Source: Lepas anatifera (taxonomy: Eukaryota; Arthropoda; Thecostraca; Lepadidae). From it: a stretch of 64,000 nucleotides of DNA. Of the stretch, positions 24,791 through 36,559 are shown piece after piece. Positions within the stretch are counted from its first letter, which is position 1. The number at the start of each line of letters is the position of its first letter. A model generated the notes under the pieces. The model had not been told where the DNA came from. It did not search any database and saw nothing but the letters and a program-made list of their open reading frames with translations. Location: positions 310,001 through 374,000 of the forward strand of contig JAOTON010000321.1 in NCBI GenBank assembly GCA_034440635.1, in the 5' to 3' direction. Position numbers and translations under genes: made by a program.

Positions 24791-24894
24791 CCAAATTTTT
24801 GGTCCATCGTCATTAATGCTGTCAGGTACTGCATGTCCTCAAAATTCGCCTCCCCTGGTCTGCACCAGCCCGGGTTTGTCCCCTCTGTACAAAG

Positions 24895-25291
24895 CCGTGG
24901 CGGCGCCCCTGGCTATGAGTCTCGAGCCTCCCCGTCATAGCCTCGCAACAGCCCCCGACTGTGCAGTACTGTAGGCACTCTGACATTTCGGGGAGAGGGA
25001 GGGGTCTTGAGCCCTATAGCATAGGCGGATCCAGGATTGCCGATCGGGGGAGGGGGGCACCTTCCAGGGGGGCGCCATCCGGACCAAAGGGGCGCCACTT
25101 ATGACCGGCAAAACCTATCAGGTGGGCGCCAAATCCTATCGGTGGGCGCCGACTTTCGTATCCTGGGGGAAGCGACATTTCAGGGGGCGCCATCGACCTT
25201 TCAGGGGGGCACCGAGGATCGATCGGGGGGGCACGTGCCCCTTGCCCCCTGGATCCGCCTATGCCCTATAGTCCCCTCACATCCGCCTCTG
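24895..25291 (+). mobile_element. MITE family 4, interrupted by a family 1 MITE
   Basis: The parts outside 25012-25271 match 26483-26648 in order: GGCTATGAGTCTCGAGCCTCCCC, a CATAGCCTCG, CCGACTGTGCAGTA, AGGCACTCTGACATT and GGGTCTTGAGCCC. Removing the inner element and one 8-bp duplicate restores a continuous family 4 sequence ending TCCCCTCACATCCGCCTCTG. No coding capacity is present. Confidence 0.7.
25020..25263 (+). mobile_element. 244-bp hAT-type MITE (family 1), perfect 8-bp duplication
   Basis: The termini CATAGGCGGATCCAGG and CCTGGATCCGCCTATG are exact inverted repeats. CCCTATAG flanks both sides (25012-25019 and 25264-25271), the 8-bp duplication expected of hAT transposition. The interior consists of repeated GGGGGCGCC, CGATCGGGGG and GACCGGCAAAACCTATCAGG phrases and cannot encode a protein. 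It is inserted inside a family 4 MITE. Confidence 0.92.
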
Positions 25292-25784
25292 TCCCAGTCT
25301 GTGAGCCGTCTCTCTTCATCTATCGACTTTGTTACTATCCGGCTTTACTTAAGCTCTAGTCCGTGCAAAAATGAATTTGTTCTTAGGTAGGACACAGGAA
25401 AACTTTAAAATTGTTCTGCGTCATGATGTTAGCTTTAAATCAGCTGAATTCTCGTGACTTATTTTGATTCTCAGCTTGTCAGGAGTAAAACAATGTTCTT
25501 ACTATGGAACATGCCAGAAAGTATATATTCTAAAGACATCTTCTATGGCCGCCCGGGAAGCTTTAAAATAGGTTCCACCAGTGTGGAAGTCAAAATGATT
25601 CGCCCAGAGGGGGCCGGGGCGGTAACAGGGGCGCCGTCCGTGACAGGTATTTCGTCGTTAGGCTGGGGCATGGAGGATGCGTCTGCTTTGATATTCGTGG
25701 CTAATTTTAATTTCCAATTTTAAATTTGAAGGTAAAATTCGATAAGTGTGTCTCGACGAATTAACTTAAAACGACCTGCCATGC
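25292..25784. other. No gene recognised
   Basis: AT-rich stretch of about 490 bases with one short ORF (25454-25723 plus) that has no recognisable motif. Confidence 0.4.
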
Positions 25785-26410
25785 CATACATCGCTTTTCC
25801 TTCCATGTCATAAGAATCCATGTCCTTTCATGTCCTTTCATGTCATAGGCTTTTCCTTTCATGCCCTACATCGTATTTCCTTTTATTCCGTAGGTACCCC
25901 ATCTTTCCTTTCATGCCCTACATCGCCTTTCTTTTCATGTCGTACACCGCCTTTCCTGTCATGCACTACATGACCTTTCCTTTCATGCCCTACATCACCT
26001 TCCCTTCATGCCGTACATCACCTTTCCTTTCATGTCATGCATCGCCTTTCATTCCATGCGCTACATCGCCTTTCCTTTCATGCCATACATCGCCTTTCCT
26101 TTTATGTCGTGCACCGCCTTTCCTTTCATGCACTACATGACCTTTCCTTTCATGCCCTACATCGCCTTTCCTTTCTTGTCGTACATCTCCTTCCCTTTCA
26201 TGCCGTACATCGCCTTTCCTTTCATGCCATGCATCGCCTTTCCTTCCATGCCCTACATCGCCTTTTCTTTCATATCATGCATCGCCTTTCCTTCCATGCC
26301 CTACATCGCCTTTCCTTTCATGTCATGCATCGCCTTTCCTTCCATGCCCTACATCGCCTTTCCTTTCATGCCATACATCGCCTTTCCTTTCGTGTCATAC
26401 ATCCTCTTTC
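25785..26410 (+). repeat. 24-bp minisatellite, about 26 copies
   Basis: The unit TTTCCTTTCATGCCNTACATCGCC repeats with few indels. As 24 is a multiple of 3 the frame is kept, so an apparent protein of FPFMPYIA repeats appears; it has no non-repeat domain. Alternating CCATACATC and TCATGCATC variants between 26210 and 26400 hint at a 48-bp higher-order unit. Confidence 0.93.
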
Positions 26411-26482
26411 CCTCCGCTGAGTTATCGCACGTGAGGCGTTCACTTAATTATCGGCATAACTGGATAAAAGGGTACATTTAAA

Positions 26483-26648
26483 CTAGTGGCGGATCCAGGG
26501 CCTCATGTCGGGGAGGGGTTGGCTCGGTGGCTGGAGCCTCCCCCGCCATCGCCTCGGCACAGTCTCCGGCTATGCATTAACCATAAGCACCCTGACATTC
26601 ATTGGGGAGGGGCTTGAGCCCCTGGCCCCCCTCTATCCTCCGCTGGTT
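26483..26648 (+). mobile_element. MITE family 4, uninterrupted copy
   Basis: It starts CTAGTGGCGGATCCAGGG and ends CTATCCTCCGCTGG, with imperfect inverted termini. Internal sequence matches the interrupted copy at 24895-25291. No clear duplication is preserved. Confidence 0.65.
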
Positions 26649-27145
26649 CATCCCTTCCCTTTCCTACACAGAGAAAAATTTTGACGCTGCTATTCGGTGT
26701 AATTCTCCTTTAACGCTTTAATCGCACCATGGTTACTAAAGACTACTCCCATGAAACACCATTGAAACACAGAAACTCTTCTGTGAAAACACTTCGATTA
26801 TTTTTCGGAGTTTTTTTTCATATCATAAAAGCGTTACTGCCGTCTTAACTCACACCGGCTTTACGCCTCCTCTAATATCGAAGGATCATGTCAGCGCCCA
26901 AGGAGTGTTGATGGAGTAGAGGTGGCGTCATCCAGCTGCAATGGCACTCTCAATACGCCTTCTTGTTCTTATCAGCATCACAGAAGCTTCAACACAGCTC
27001 GTGCGCGCTCTCTTCTGGTGTTTTGTCGGTGTCATCGCGTTGCACTGCGCAGGACGTGCGCGCCAAAACGACGCCATTTTTAGTCGTCAGTTGCCATTGC
27101 AAACAGCGAAGGGCAGGGCATGAAAATTGTGGTTACCTACTGCTC

Positions 27146-27169
27146 ATGGTGGACGAAAGGAACAAAGAG
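27146..27169 (+). CDS. Exon-like start inside transposon copy A
   Basis: ATG opens an 8-codon frame, MVDERNKE, ending exactly at a strong GTGAGT donor at 27170. The same start and donor are conserved in copies B and C (minus strand, ATG complement near 52083 and 62392). Conservation of both suggests a real 5' exon of the element's gene. Its phase (0) does not match the next visible exon, so an intermediate exon or loss must be assumed. Confidence 0.35.
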
Positions 27170-28029
27170 GTGAGTCAAGTGTTAATTATTTTCTAACTGA
27201 CAATTTTCGTAAAATGTGAGTAAATTATCTTTTGACTGCCATTGGTGATAATCAAATACGACATTTTGCAATACTGATCGGCACTTTCTTATACCACCTG
27301 TCTGCCCTTGCTAATGGTGGCGACTTTTGCTTCTAAATTTGATATGCCGCTGAAAGGTAAACGCCATCCACCATCCAATGAATAATATTTTAGACTATGG
27401 GATGCTTCAGCATATGTGGTTTTCTTAACTCGATTCCTTCCTGTCAGGGAGGGGTGAAACTGACTTATGTTATACCTCTCATTATTTTCTAAACGGGCTG
27501 GAATAGGCTATTGAATCTTTTCAGCTCCCCTAGTCCGTCCAAAAAATAAATGTATTTTATCCGCCAGAAAAAACAAACACAGATTTAATGATGCATTTGG
27601 TGGTGAAGAATAAATACGACGAGACAATGCATATATTGTCCGATCCTGTATAAATAGCTTTCAATACAACATTCAAATTATGTAGAAATATAAAATTAAA
27701 ACGCTGTTTTCCTACTATTGATTTCAAATGAAAACAAAACTAATTTTGGACAGCAGTTTTGAATCGCCTTATTAGAAAATAAATAAAAAATTCGATGAAG
27801 CGAGTATCGGTTTCGCAGTTTCAGAAAATCAATGGAGTAGCGGTGGTGATTTCAACAAGCCAAGGTAGCGGAAATAGGGGTAGCTTTTTCTCAAATTTGG
27901 TAGTAGTGCCCACCTCTGGTCAACATTGTTTTGATAAATATAGGTACTAGTGTGAAAATCCATTACCGATGTAGAATAACTTTTAAGAATGGCGCACCTA
28001 TGTATCATTCAGTTGTGCTACCATTTCAG

Positions 28030-28349
28030 AAGCCGCACCGAGGATGTTACCGCGGCGGCTGAACGAAGGGGGGCAGGTGTATGTCAAGGAAGAGGTGCCG
28101 TACACTAGCATACGCGAATATGAAGAGCACGGCCCATGTGTCGTGGTCGAGGGAAACACCATTGTGAACTGTGAAACAGCAGAGGAAGCCCTTCTGTTCT
28201 GGGTTGCCGCGTTCTTCGCTTACTTTCAAAGATACGGCCTCTGCCGGGGAACGTGGCTATTCCTAGCCGGTATGCTCTTGGCATCGAAACCCCTGTGGGA
28301 GCCCGAGGCCCAAAAACAAGATCGGGCTATCGAGGAAGCTGCGCGTTAG
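28030..28349 (+). CDS. Exon-like ORF of transposon copy A, uncharacterised domain
   Basis: After a TTTCAG acceptor (28024-28029) the frame reads MLPRRLNEGGQVYVKEE, then EEHGPCVVVEGNTIVNCE, then TAEEALLFWVAAFFAYFQR and a hydrophobic WLFLAG segment. It closes with TAG at 28347-28349, directly before a GTGAGT donor at 28350. The VVVEG-x-TIVNCET-x-EEAL-x-FWVAAFF pattern is one I associate with uncharacterised transposon-linked proteins of arthropods, with no defined biochemical role. In copies B and C the same exon is present with frame damage. The stop at the donor could be an original end or decay. Confidence 0.45.
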
Positions 28350-29209
28350 GTGAGTCCTATGGGATGACAAACTATGTAGCGTTGTTCTGACCATTATTTT
28401 CAGGGTGATGAAAGGATATTCTGAACGGCGGCAAGAATATGAACACAGTGATTTGATCATATTTGGTCACTTGAAATATTCTGTCTGGCAAAGGAAGATA
28501 ATGTGATAGTCAAATGTGGCGGAATTCTGTCACACACGTTTTTTTAGGGGAGTGGGGGAGGGGTTGGGGTCTATAAGCATCAAGTGCTATGAAGGCCATT
28601 TGCGATGGCAGGAAGTCATACTTCTGGTCTCTGATGGCATAGGCCAAGTTGGGATCGTTTTTGACGGAAGCTGCTCACAAATTTTTTCCTACAAAGCAAA
28701 TAAATGTGTTATTTGCGATATATCGTGTTTTTTCCGTGGTTTGATGCATGGTGTGCCTTAAAGCAAGCCAGATTATGCAGGTAAAAGGTGTTCCTGAAGA
28801 AGAAGGGTGTACAAAACGTTTATTAGACGAGTCAGCAGGGCGTTACAGGGAATCGGAGTCATTATTGAACAGAGCTGCAAAGGGGTTACAAGGTGCTAAG
28901 AAGGTGCCATTGTAGCGTTATCATAGCGTCACTGCAGTGCCACGCTAGAGTGGTGAATAATTACGACGGTTTTTAAAGGGTGTGAGCGTAGAGTCGCATG
29001 GTGCTTCACCCTAACATTTCCCGCGTCAGTGGATTTTTAGCGCGCTCTGGGTAGATCGGGCCGGCGTCATGATATGATACGCGGGGCTTCTTTGTAGAGT
29101 GCGGACGGAGTTTTTCGTACGCCAGGGTTAAGTTTACTCCACAGAAGCTACTCACAGCATGCGACAAATGTGACACTCCAGGAATGGGAGTCATTTTTCT
29201 CTCTGTGTA

Positions 29210-30420
29210 CTCAGAATATGCACTTACCAGGACCTTGCTTTGGAACCGCCTTTTCTGCTGATGCTGTGTGATCTACACCTGACGGGGAATGAAGATGCAG
29301 CTGGATACTTGCTCAAGCACAATATTTCATGTAATACCTTTATTTTTTGCCTAAATAAGCATGCAGGGCCGTCCATAAATTACTCAACGCAAACGGGGCG
29401 AGGGGTGGGGAGGAGTCACCCACAGTGTAATAAAACATTACACATGGGCGTCAGAAAACACTACATATTCAAACAATCACACATCATATGCGTTTCATTG
29501 CTTTGGGCCCTAGTTTGCCGCGCCTCGAACTGGTTAACAACTATTAAAGCTATAAATACAACAGCGTACAGCTATTGCGACCTACTCCCGGGTCTATTCC
29601 ACTAGGTAAGTCAAGCTTAGGCGCTGGGCGTTGGAGTCAAAGATATATAACGAAGAAATGAACTAACCACACAATGTTTTGTCTTCCAGTTAAAAATGAA
29701 AAACTTCATAACCTTGTTACCAGCTTGGAAGAGCGACACCTCGTTGGCAAGAGTAGCTGTAGCTCCGCTTTGTATCATCACAGGGCTCAACCTAGTTCCT
29801 ATTTTTACACTTGATGTCACCTGTTTGCAATCCCAAAGTCACCATTACAGGAATTCAGATGTCGTGTCTAGCTTGAATTGATCTCATCCATAACACTTTA
29901 ACTGGACAAGGCAACAGCGGGGTGTGATTTGGCCGCCATAATAAGCCACCGTCTGCGAAATATTCGCACGGCAGTTGTCGGCCACGTCGATTTACAACGA
30001 TGTCGCACAGACCACTGGTCGAATCAGACGTGTCAGCTGGTGGGCACGCCAAAGTTGTGAGTGTGTGAGTCAGTCAGAATGGATTTGAACATCCCAAAGA
30101 CCTTTTCAGCAGATACAAGCGTTGAGAGCTGGCCGATGAACGTTTGCGTCCATATTTTTATGTAGAAGTATATCATTTTAAGATTAAAAAGCCCAATAAT
30201 TTTTTATTCTCGTACTGTAAATTAAGAAGAGTATTTCGTCCCAAGCAGACGTGTAACTGTACATTGTACATATCGAACTATTCGTAGTCATGAGAAACTC
30301 ATCAATTTATGTAGCTTTTTCACAAAGGCCTTTCCTCCTTCATTCGCCAAAGTTCCTGCTATTCCTCCATTTGGCATCACAAGTACTCATTACCGTCAGA
30401 GATTTCCAAAATAGCAGGCA
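29210..30420. other. No gene recognised
   Basis: Intron 1 sequence. ORF 29240-29605 plus and its minus-strand neighbours show no motif or splice support. Confidence 0.4.
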
Positions 30421-30900
30421 ACCAGCAGTCGGAGCGGCGGCGCGACCGTCCGCCATTGTTGTCTGATCGGCGGCCGTTGGCTGGGCCGCTCTGATTGGCC
30501 GCGCTGGCTCGCTTTCTCTCGGCGGCCCTCAGATCCACCGCCGATGGCTCCGCCCCCTCTGCGTGACGTCACGTGTATCCGACGCCCTGGCTGGGTGCTG
30601 GGAAAGTGGTCAGGAGCCAGCGCGGCGAGGTGCTTGAGGTTTCCACGGCTTAAACCGTGCGAAAACGGCCGGCATGCACGGTAGCCGGCGCGCCGGGCGG
30701 TGACGGTGCAATGTTGCCGCGCTGGTCTGTGCCGCTGGCCACTGCACAGAATGTGACCATTGGGCAGCCGACGGCCCGCGCCGCTGCCCGCGCCGCCACC
30801 AACCGCTACTCCAACGGCCCCCTGTGACCGCCGGCCGCTGCCCGCTGCCGAATCGCGCCGCCGTTTCTCCTGGTTGTCGTGTTCTCACGGCTTGATAGGC
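30421..30900 (+). promoter_or_regulatory. CpG island with CCAAT, CRE and E-box, possible alternative promoter
   Basis: A strongly CpG-rich segment carries an inverted CCAAT box (ATTGG, 30494-30498), a GC box (CCGCCCC, near 30550) and TGACGTCA at 30564-30571 overlapping CACGTG at 30570-30575. The element set resembles that at 13406-13436 upstream of the start exon. E-protein genes of vertebrates use many alternative first exons, so this island could drive another 5' exon. No ATG exon with a clear donor could be assigned. Confidence 0.45.
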
Positions 30901-32454
30901 TTTTCAAATGCTCATTCGTTCTGCTACGGACGGCCTGGAACAGGACTGTGTGTTTTTGTACAGAAAATAAATGGATGATTTCGCACCGGAAATGTGAAGC
31001 CACTCCACCGCGGAGCTCTTATAGGCACCAAGCCAGGTGTACAGAAGATACAGGCCATGTATAGACTTGACGGATGCCCGGGCATTGCGCCAGATGAAAC
31101 GCGTGTGGGTTTGAGCGCTACTAACGAGCGCGACGGAGGTCAGTGACCTTTGACGTCAAGAGGCCGTGGTCATGCCCAACACCAGAGGGCACATGCAACC
31201 TCCCCGAGCGAAAAGCTCTACCAGAATTTTCAGCTAGCACGGGTAAGGAACAGAAGCGCTGAGATGGCAACGGTCCAGCGAACGGCCGATTCCTTAAAGA
31301 TCATCGACTCGGAGCAGTGAATTTGGAGGTGCCGAGGACCGTCGCGTCGTTGCGGGCAGGGTCGCTAGGAGTACCAACTAGGGGCGTCACAGTTGACGTT
31401 GTCTCGCAGTCAGGAGAGTCGACCGGTAGAAGCCGGTGAGCACCGCGGTAGCCGGTAGAGCACGGCTCTGGTCGGCTCACTTTCCCACGGTGCGGTGTGT
31501 GCTCGACACGGCCGACCGCGCCTGTAAGCGATGAGCCGCGCCGCCGCTGCCGATGCGACGCCGCCGACGTGGCGTCAGGCCAACTGGCCGGCCGGTGTTC
31601 AACCGGCGGCGCCAGCGCCGCGCGCCCGAAAACAGAGCACAGGTGCGCTAAATACGGCGGCAGTATTGTGCATTCACCATTCAACAACTATTTTTGTCGA
31701 AATCCGGCGTGTTGTTTCGTTGTCGTTAGGAGCGAGCTTTCTCTCATTTGCATGTTGGCGGAGGCTGGGAGCCGGCTGTCTCCAGCCGCTGCATTCTAAT
31801 AGTGTTTCACTACCGACGGAAAGCCCCTTCGTTCGGCAAGTCTCGTGACTGGCATTGGTCGTTTCTGGCCGAACGGCGCGTTCTCAGGGCCTCCGCTAAC
31901 ATAGCCGGTCACAGCGTCTTTGGACGCGTGATCTGCAACTGTCAGCCCTCTGGCCAATGCTGATCGGTGGCCGCAGCGGCCATATTCGCGTGCGGAACGG
32001 TCCGGTGCGGCGGCAACTCAGCCTCGTCGCGGTCGACGACGGTCATCCCTCCGGCGCGTCGGTTTTCTAGAAAGCGCTGCCCTGGGAGTGTTGCAACGCT
32101 TCTGGGCTGAAACGGCCAAGCTGTGGTAAGAGGCGGAGCTGGCGACGACCTCCATCCACTGCGCACCAGTCGCCGCTAATGTCCGCCAAACACCCCACTC
32201 AACGGCGCCCGCAGCGCTCTTCAAACGGGCTTGCCCCAGATTTGGATGCCCTCGGGCATATGCAAACTGAGCAACTGCACGGCACCACGTTGGGAACTGA
32301 GCTGGCATTGCTGATGTCGTTGCATCAGCGGTTTTCTGTTTTATTGCTTGTTGGATTGGCGGTAGCGTGTGGTTATGCACACGCTCGGGGCTAGAGCAAA
32401 GAAGGCCTGTGCCAATTTCGACCGTTATGTGCAACCCTCAGTAAGTAAATGCAC
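30901..32454. promoter_or_regulatory. GC-rich intron segment with a second CRE
   Basis: TGACGTCA occurs at 31151-31158. GC-rich and CpG-rich DNA continues from 31330 to about 32330. A donor-like GGGTAAGG lies near 31241. The dense overlapping ORFs on both strands are typical of GC-rich noncoding DNA. Regulatory use is inferred only from composition and the CRE. Confidence 0.3.
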
Positions 32455-32600
32455 GAGCATGGCCGTCGAAAGCGATGGGGGGGGCAGGAGACGCGTCGCT
32501 CCAACTCTCGAATCCGGGGGACGTCGTCTCCCTCCCTTCAAAACCCTACCTCCAAAAACTACGGGGACCCGACTGAGGTTCGTTTGCATTTACTCCGTTA
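32455..32600 (+). repeat. Dispersed repeat of the GTCGAAAGC type
   Basis: CATGGCCGTCGAAAGCG, followed by GGGGGGGCAGGAGACGCGTC and later GGGGGACGTCGTCTCCC, resembles 6556 and 24712. It may be a MITE; ends are uncertain. Confidence 0.4.
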
Positions 32601-33089
32601 CCTGCGTGGACCCACATAAATGTTCCGAATTCTTTTTTGTAAAGTGTAACGGTAAATTAAAAAAAACGGCCAATACGCTCAAACTTCGTCTCTCCTGTCT
32701 GACCATCGCCAGTCCGGGGTGCCCTCACCAGGAAAATTATCGTGTGATGACGCCCCTATGCGCAGGGATTCTTTTGATTTCGAGGTGCACAACGATGAGG
32801 GTAATCTCAGCTACTTTTTTAAATAACCCATCGTTTTATCTAAACCTCACAATTTGCATTTCATTACCGGCGTGGAAAAACAAAACGAGAAAAATGGTGT
32901 CGTATTGAGGAGCATGTCTTTATTTTCAAATTATTGCTAATTTTGTTATTAAGATGAAAAAAGATTAATCCTTTTTACTACCATACAACTGAACACTGGA
33001 AATGCTGTATTTTTTTCTGAACTATATCTCCAGCAGTGTCCAACCCGTTATCGCCTCTCTCTTGTTCCTCTCCTTCCTGGGCTGGCCCT

Positions 33090-33340
33090 GGCCGTCGGCG
33101 GGTTTACATCCGACGGCGGCGGGCGCCACGCGTCCCCGGCCGCCCCGGCTCGTGACGTCGTCGCCGCCGCCGCCGGAGGCGACCGCGTCGCCGCCGGCGC
33201 TTCTCAGGCCAGTGTGGGAACGCGCGCGGCGCCGCGCCGGCGCGGGTTCACAGGCGGCCGTCACGACCGCCCCGGGGCATATGCCGCGCCGCGGTCGACG
33301 CGCCTGCTGACCGTCGCCGTCGACGGCCGGCCGGCGCGCT
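33090..33340. promoter_or_regulatory. CpG island, very GC-rich
   Basis: It contains runs such as CGCCGCCGCCGCCGGAGGCG and many CpG dinucleotides. No CRE palindrome occurs, only GTGACGTCGTCG. No exon border with a clear coding frame was found. The flanking 32600-33090 and 33340-34190 intervals contain nothing recognisable apart from an unassigned minus-strand ORF at 33566-33955. Confidence 0.3.
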
Positions 33341-34190
33341 TCTGGACATTTCGACAGATAAATCAGACCCATAACACAGCGGAGATCTTGTAAGGGGCGC
33401 GAAGACCATCCTCTTCTTTTCTTGCATCGGTTTTTTGGCTGAAAAGAGGCTCGTAAACGGCAGCGAATATTTGACAGCCCTGGGTAACCGCGGTGGCTTT
33501 GAGCGGTTCGGTTGCTACGGGGCCTGCCACAGGCTATCCCTGGAAATAACGGCCGTCCCTTGCAATTACCGTAATGAAACGTCGGTTTCTTTCATACGAG
33601 TCGACTGGCTACCAGACAGTACGTTGAGGTTCTCAGAATAATAATCGTTTGAAACGACATCACCCGAAATGTTCACCAAGAAAGCTTGGAATGTCGGCGC
33701 CGCCGCCTTGTCAACATCGTGAATGAAGCGTGAAATTAGCGGATCGGTCGACCAGGAGCTGGTTCCGGCCAATTTCACGTCTGTTGGACAGCTGCTGGTA
33801 TTTAGCACATGTTTATAATGCATTTGAAACAGTTGGAAAGCAGCCCGCTCGATGATTTGTGAAACATCTTCGTGAGAAGCCACCATTGAACTTCGAAAAT
33901 GAGGGAGCGAAAGCCCCGTTAATGTCCGGCCCGGCTGGCCTGTTCGGGCTATCACCTGTTTTTGTCCATTTGCAGCGGTCTGTGGAACTTTGACTTGACG
34001 CTAAGTTTTTTTTATAATTAATAGCTCTTTTCAAAATTCTAATGGTTCGGCTAGGCTCTCAGTCGAGTTATGGAGCCAGATATCTTCACATTAGCGTAGA
34101 TCCAATGCTTGCAGCAAGATCTTCACGATCTAACATAGGCAGGCAGGCAAGTATAAAACACTTGTCTGGAGTTCAGCACAGTCACCGCTC

Positions 34191-35270
34191 CCTCAGCTCA
34201 GTCCGAGGTACCGCTGGTCTCCCGCGCGGGTCAACAGCATTCCTTGCAGCGCGCCGGGCCGCCGTCTCTGTGTTGGCGGCCGGGCACGCGTCCGGACAGC
34301 GCCCGAGGCGACGGAGGCGCGGAAGGACAGCGTCATTAGCGGCGCAGCGGCGGCTGGCGGCCGGCCGCGCCGGATGCGGTTCCGCGCTGGGAAAGGTGGA
34401 GCGACCAGCCTAGAGCGTGGGAGCGTCGACGCGTTCCCAGGCGCGCGCCGCGATCGTCGCGACTGCAGAGTCCACTCAGCTGCCGGCCAGGGTCGAGGAA
34501 TTCATCGGCCACCACTACGCACCGACGCGATCATTACTGCCACCGCTGCTGCTGCTGCTGCTGCCGCTGCTGTGTAAACTGTAATTGGTAATGTGCATAG
34601 GCGGTGGGTAGTGGTTAGCTGGCCAGAGGCGCTCGGAGCGGCCGTGGGACCGCGGCCGCCACTGGTGTATGAACGAATTAGTGATCAGCGGTGGCCGCCG
34701 GCGTGCGACCTGCCCCGCAGTGGCGCCACCCGCTGCATTGTGGCAGCCAGACCCCGGGCCCTGCGGCAGGTGCACACCTTACAGAGCTGTGGCTCCGAGC
34801 GGATCAAGCTCCCCCGACCGTGCCTCCTCTCAATGCACAGCTCAACGCACCGGCAGCTGGAGCGGCTGGGCCCATGTTTCCAGGCACGCAGTCACCCCTC
34901 TGGAGCGGGGCACCAGAGGGGCGTTCTCAAAGCGTCGCGGCGGGCGGCAGGTGTCCGCTGGTGAGTGCCGGCAGTGGGAAGTCCCGGGGTACGGGGACGG
35001 TCTCAATACCCGCGGGCGGCGGAATGCGGCGTCGCGTCGGTGAGAAATCAGTGCTGCACCTGCCACGCGACGGCTCCGACGCGACCAGAGAATCGGCGCC
35101 GACGCTGGAATGCGGGAGGTGGGTCGCAGCGTCAGGTGAACACCCCCTCTGCGTGGGAAACAACTGCCCTCCGGCCGCACGCTGGGGTCCCAGCTGTAAG
35201 GCAAATGGGGAGAAAAGAATAGGACACTGCCGCGGGGTGGAAGCCTGTTAATTCAGCGCTGAGCGCCGGC
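34191..35270. promoter_or_regulatory. 1-kb CpG-rich island in intron 1
   Basis: High CpG density throughout, with a donor-like CTGGTGAGTG at 34958-34967 that could end a noncoding first exon. At least six mutually overlapping ORFs on both strands are present, which argues against any one being real. The role as promoter or enhancer is inferred. Confidence 0.35.
34543..34574 (+). repeat. Short CTG microsatellite
   Basis: CACCGCTGCTGCTGCTGCTG followed by CCGCTGCTG, about nine imperfect CTG units within the CpG island. Confidence 0.85.
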
Positions 35271-35751
35271 TCTATTCTTCACTCTAGGACAGCTGGGAAT
35301 GCAGCTATTTCTAAACATTGTAAAGGGAAAGTAAATAGCCGAGAGGAGATTATCCACCAAGCGATCTGCCACGGCATGGCATGGATGCGGTATGAAGGCA
35401 CCTGAACTATCCACAGCGCATTTGCTGATCCAATGAATCCTGGAATCCTCAGGAAAATATCCAAGCTCTCTTTGTGTTGGCCCTCCCACAAACATTCCGA
35501 AAGTGAGTTGCCAATGTTTCTAAATATGCCTATCAGAATGCAGCAGAGCTAGCAAGGTTTAATGTCCCACGAGTTATAGACATTTAGTTTTGTAATAACG
35601 CTGCACCCGAGCACACCTGTGCGTTGTTCTGTCATGAAACAAGAATCGTGAAATCAATTGTCTTGCTTGTTTCACGTTTCATGATGTTGTCCGTCACAAT
35701 AATATTGTCATACCTTTTTACCTACAATGGAGTTGTTTTCCCCAAACGTTC

Positions 35752-35801
35752 AAACGTTCCCAAAAAAAGATGAATTTTTACTTATCTTTTTGGGAACGTT
35801 T
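35752..35801. repeat. Small perfect-stem inverted repeat
   Basis: AAACGTTCCCAAAAAAAGAT and ATCTTTTTGGGAACGTTT face each other across a loop of about 12 A/T-rich bases. This would form a strong hairpin. It may be a minimal foldback remnant. The rest of 35280-36000 holds nothing recognisable. Confidence 0.7.
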
Positions 35802-36559
35802 AAACCCTGATATAAGCTTTGCCTTTTCAGTGACGGATGGGCGGTCGATTTTTTTGCAATTTTCTCTCAAGGATATTTTTAGTTCATTGTTACCGTTGAA
35901 GGAAAAATGCAAACAAATCTGATGAAGAGCCGTACATTTAAATCTGACATTACACAATGGGCCATGAACATTATATCACACCCAGCATCTGAATTACACC
36001 GTCATCCCGCGTGATAGTCTTTGGAGGCGGCCCAGGTGCACCCCTCCCCCTCCCCGCTGACCGAGACGCGTGCCACTGCCCGCGCGGTGGTGGGCGACTT
36101 GGCTGAGTTTAGGACAAGGCGCACGCGCCCAGGATCTTTCGAGGCGCCGCTTTCACCCGGGCCGCTACCGTTCAAAGCTGGGGCAGGCCACACAAAAGAC
36201 GCCAACGGTCGCGCCGTCTTATTGTCCGCCCGGAGAACACGGCGGCAGGCGCCGTTGTGATTTCGTTAGATGTCGCACGTGGTGGGTATTGTGTGCTTTA
36301 AATCCTAATGCGGCAACCATCCTCCACCCTCACCCCATGTTTTGAGCGTTTAAATTCCATCCCATCCCACACCTGGTCCCGTTACTACCGCAAAGGATTT
36401 AAATGCCCGCAGATTTGGTCCGAAACAATACTGGTGGATTCACCCTGTTCTCATGATGTTTGTGTCAGTTTGGTGAGGTAAGGGTTCCAGTATTGACACT
36501 ATTGACCGGTGTTCCTTCACACTTGATCTCCATCTCGCTCTCATCTCTCACACCTGCGC

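Larger units (their letters stand above)
26667..29207 (-). mobile_element. 2.5-kb DNA transposon, copy A (TA duplication)
   Basis: The ends CACAGAGAAAAATTTTGACGC (left) and TCATTTTTCTCTCTGTG (right) are inverted repeats, each flanked by TA (26665-26666 and 29208-29209). The full length is colinear, in opposite orientation, with the elements at 50054-52565 and 60363-62808. It contains a possible start exon (27146-27169) and an exon-like ORF (28030-28349). No complete transposase is visible, so it is probably non-autonomous or decayed. It lies in intron 1 of the host gene. Confidence 0.88.

Noticed and set aside
25820..26481. ORFs with repeated FPFMPYIA
   Set aside because: Direct translation of the 24-bp minisatellite, with another reading (HRLSFHAL) equally open.
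33566..33955. 129-codon minus-strand ORF (contains TDPLISRFIHDVDKAA)
   Set aside because: Composition is fairly protein-like, but no family, splice sites or second copy was recognised. Left unannotated as a gene.
34042..35251. Many ORFs of 120 to 186 codons
   Set aside because: At least six overlap on both strands in a CpG-rich island. Low stop-codon frequency in GC-rich DNA explains them, and none has consistent splice borders or motifs.
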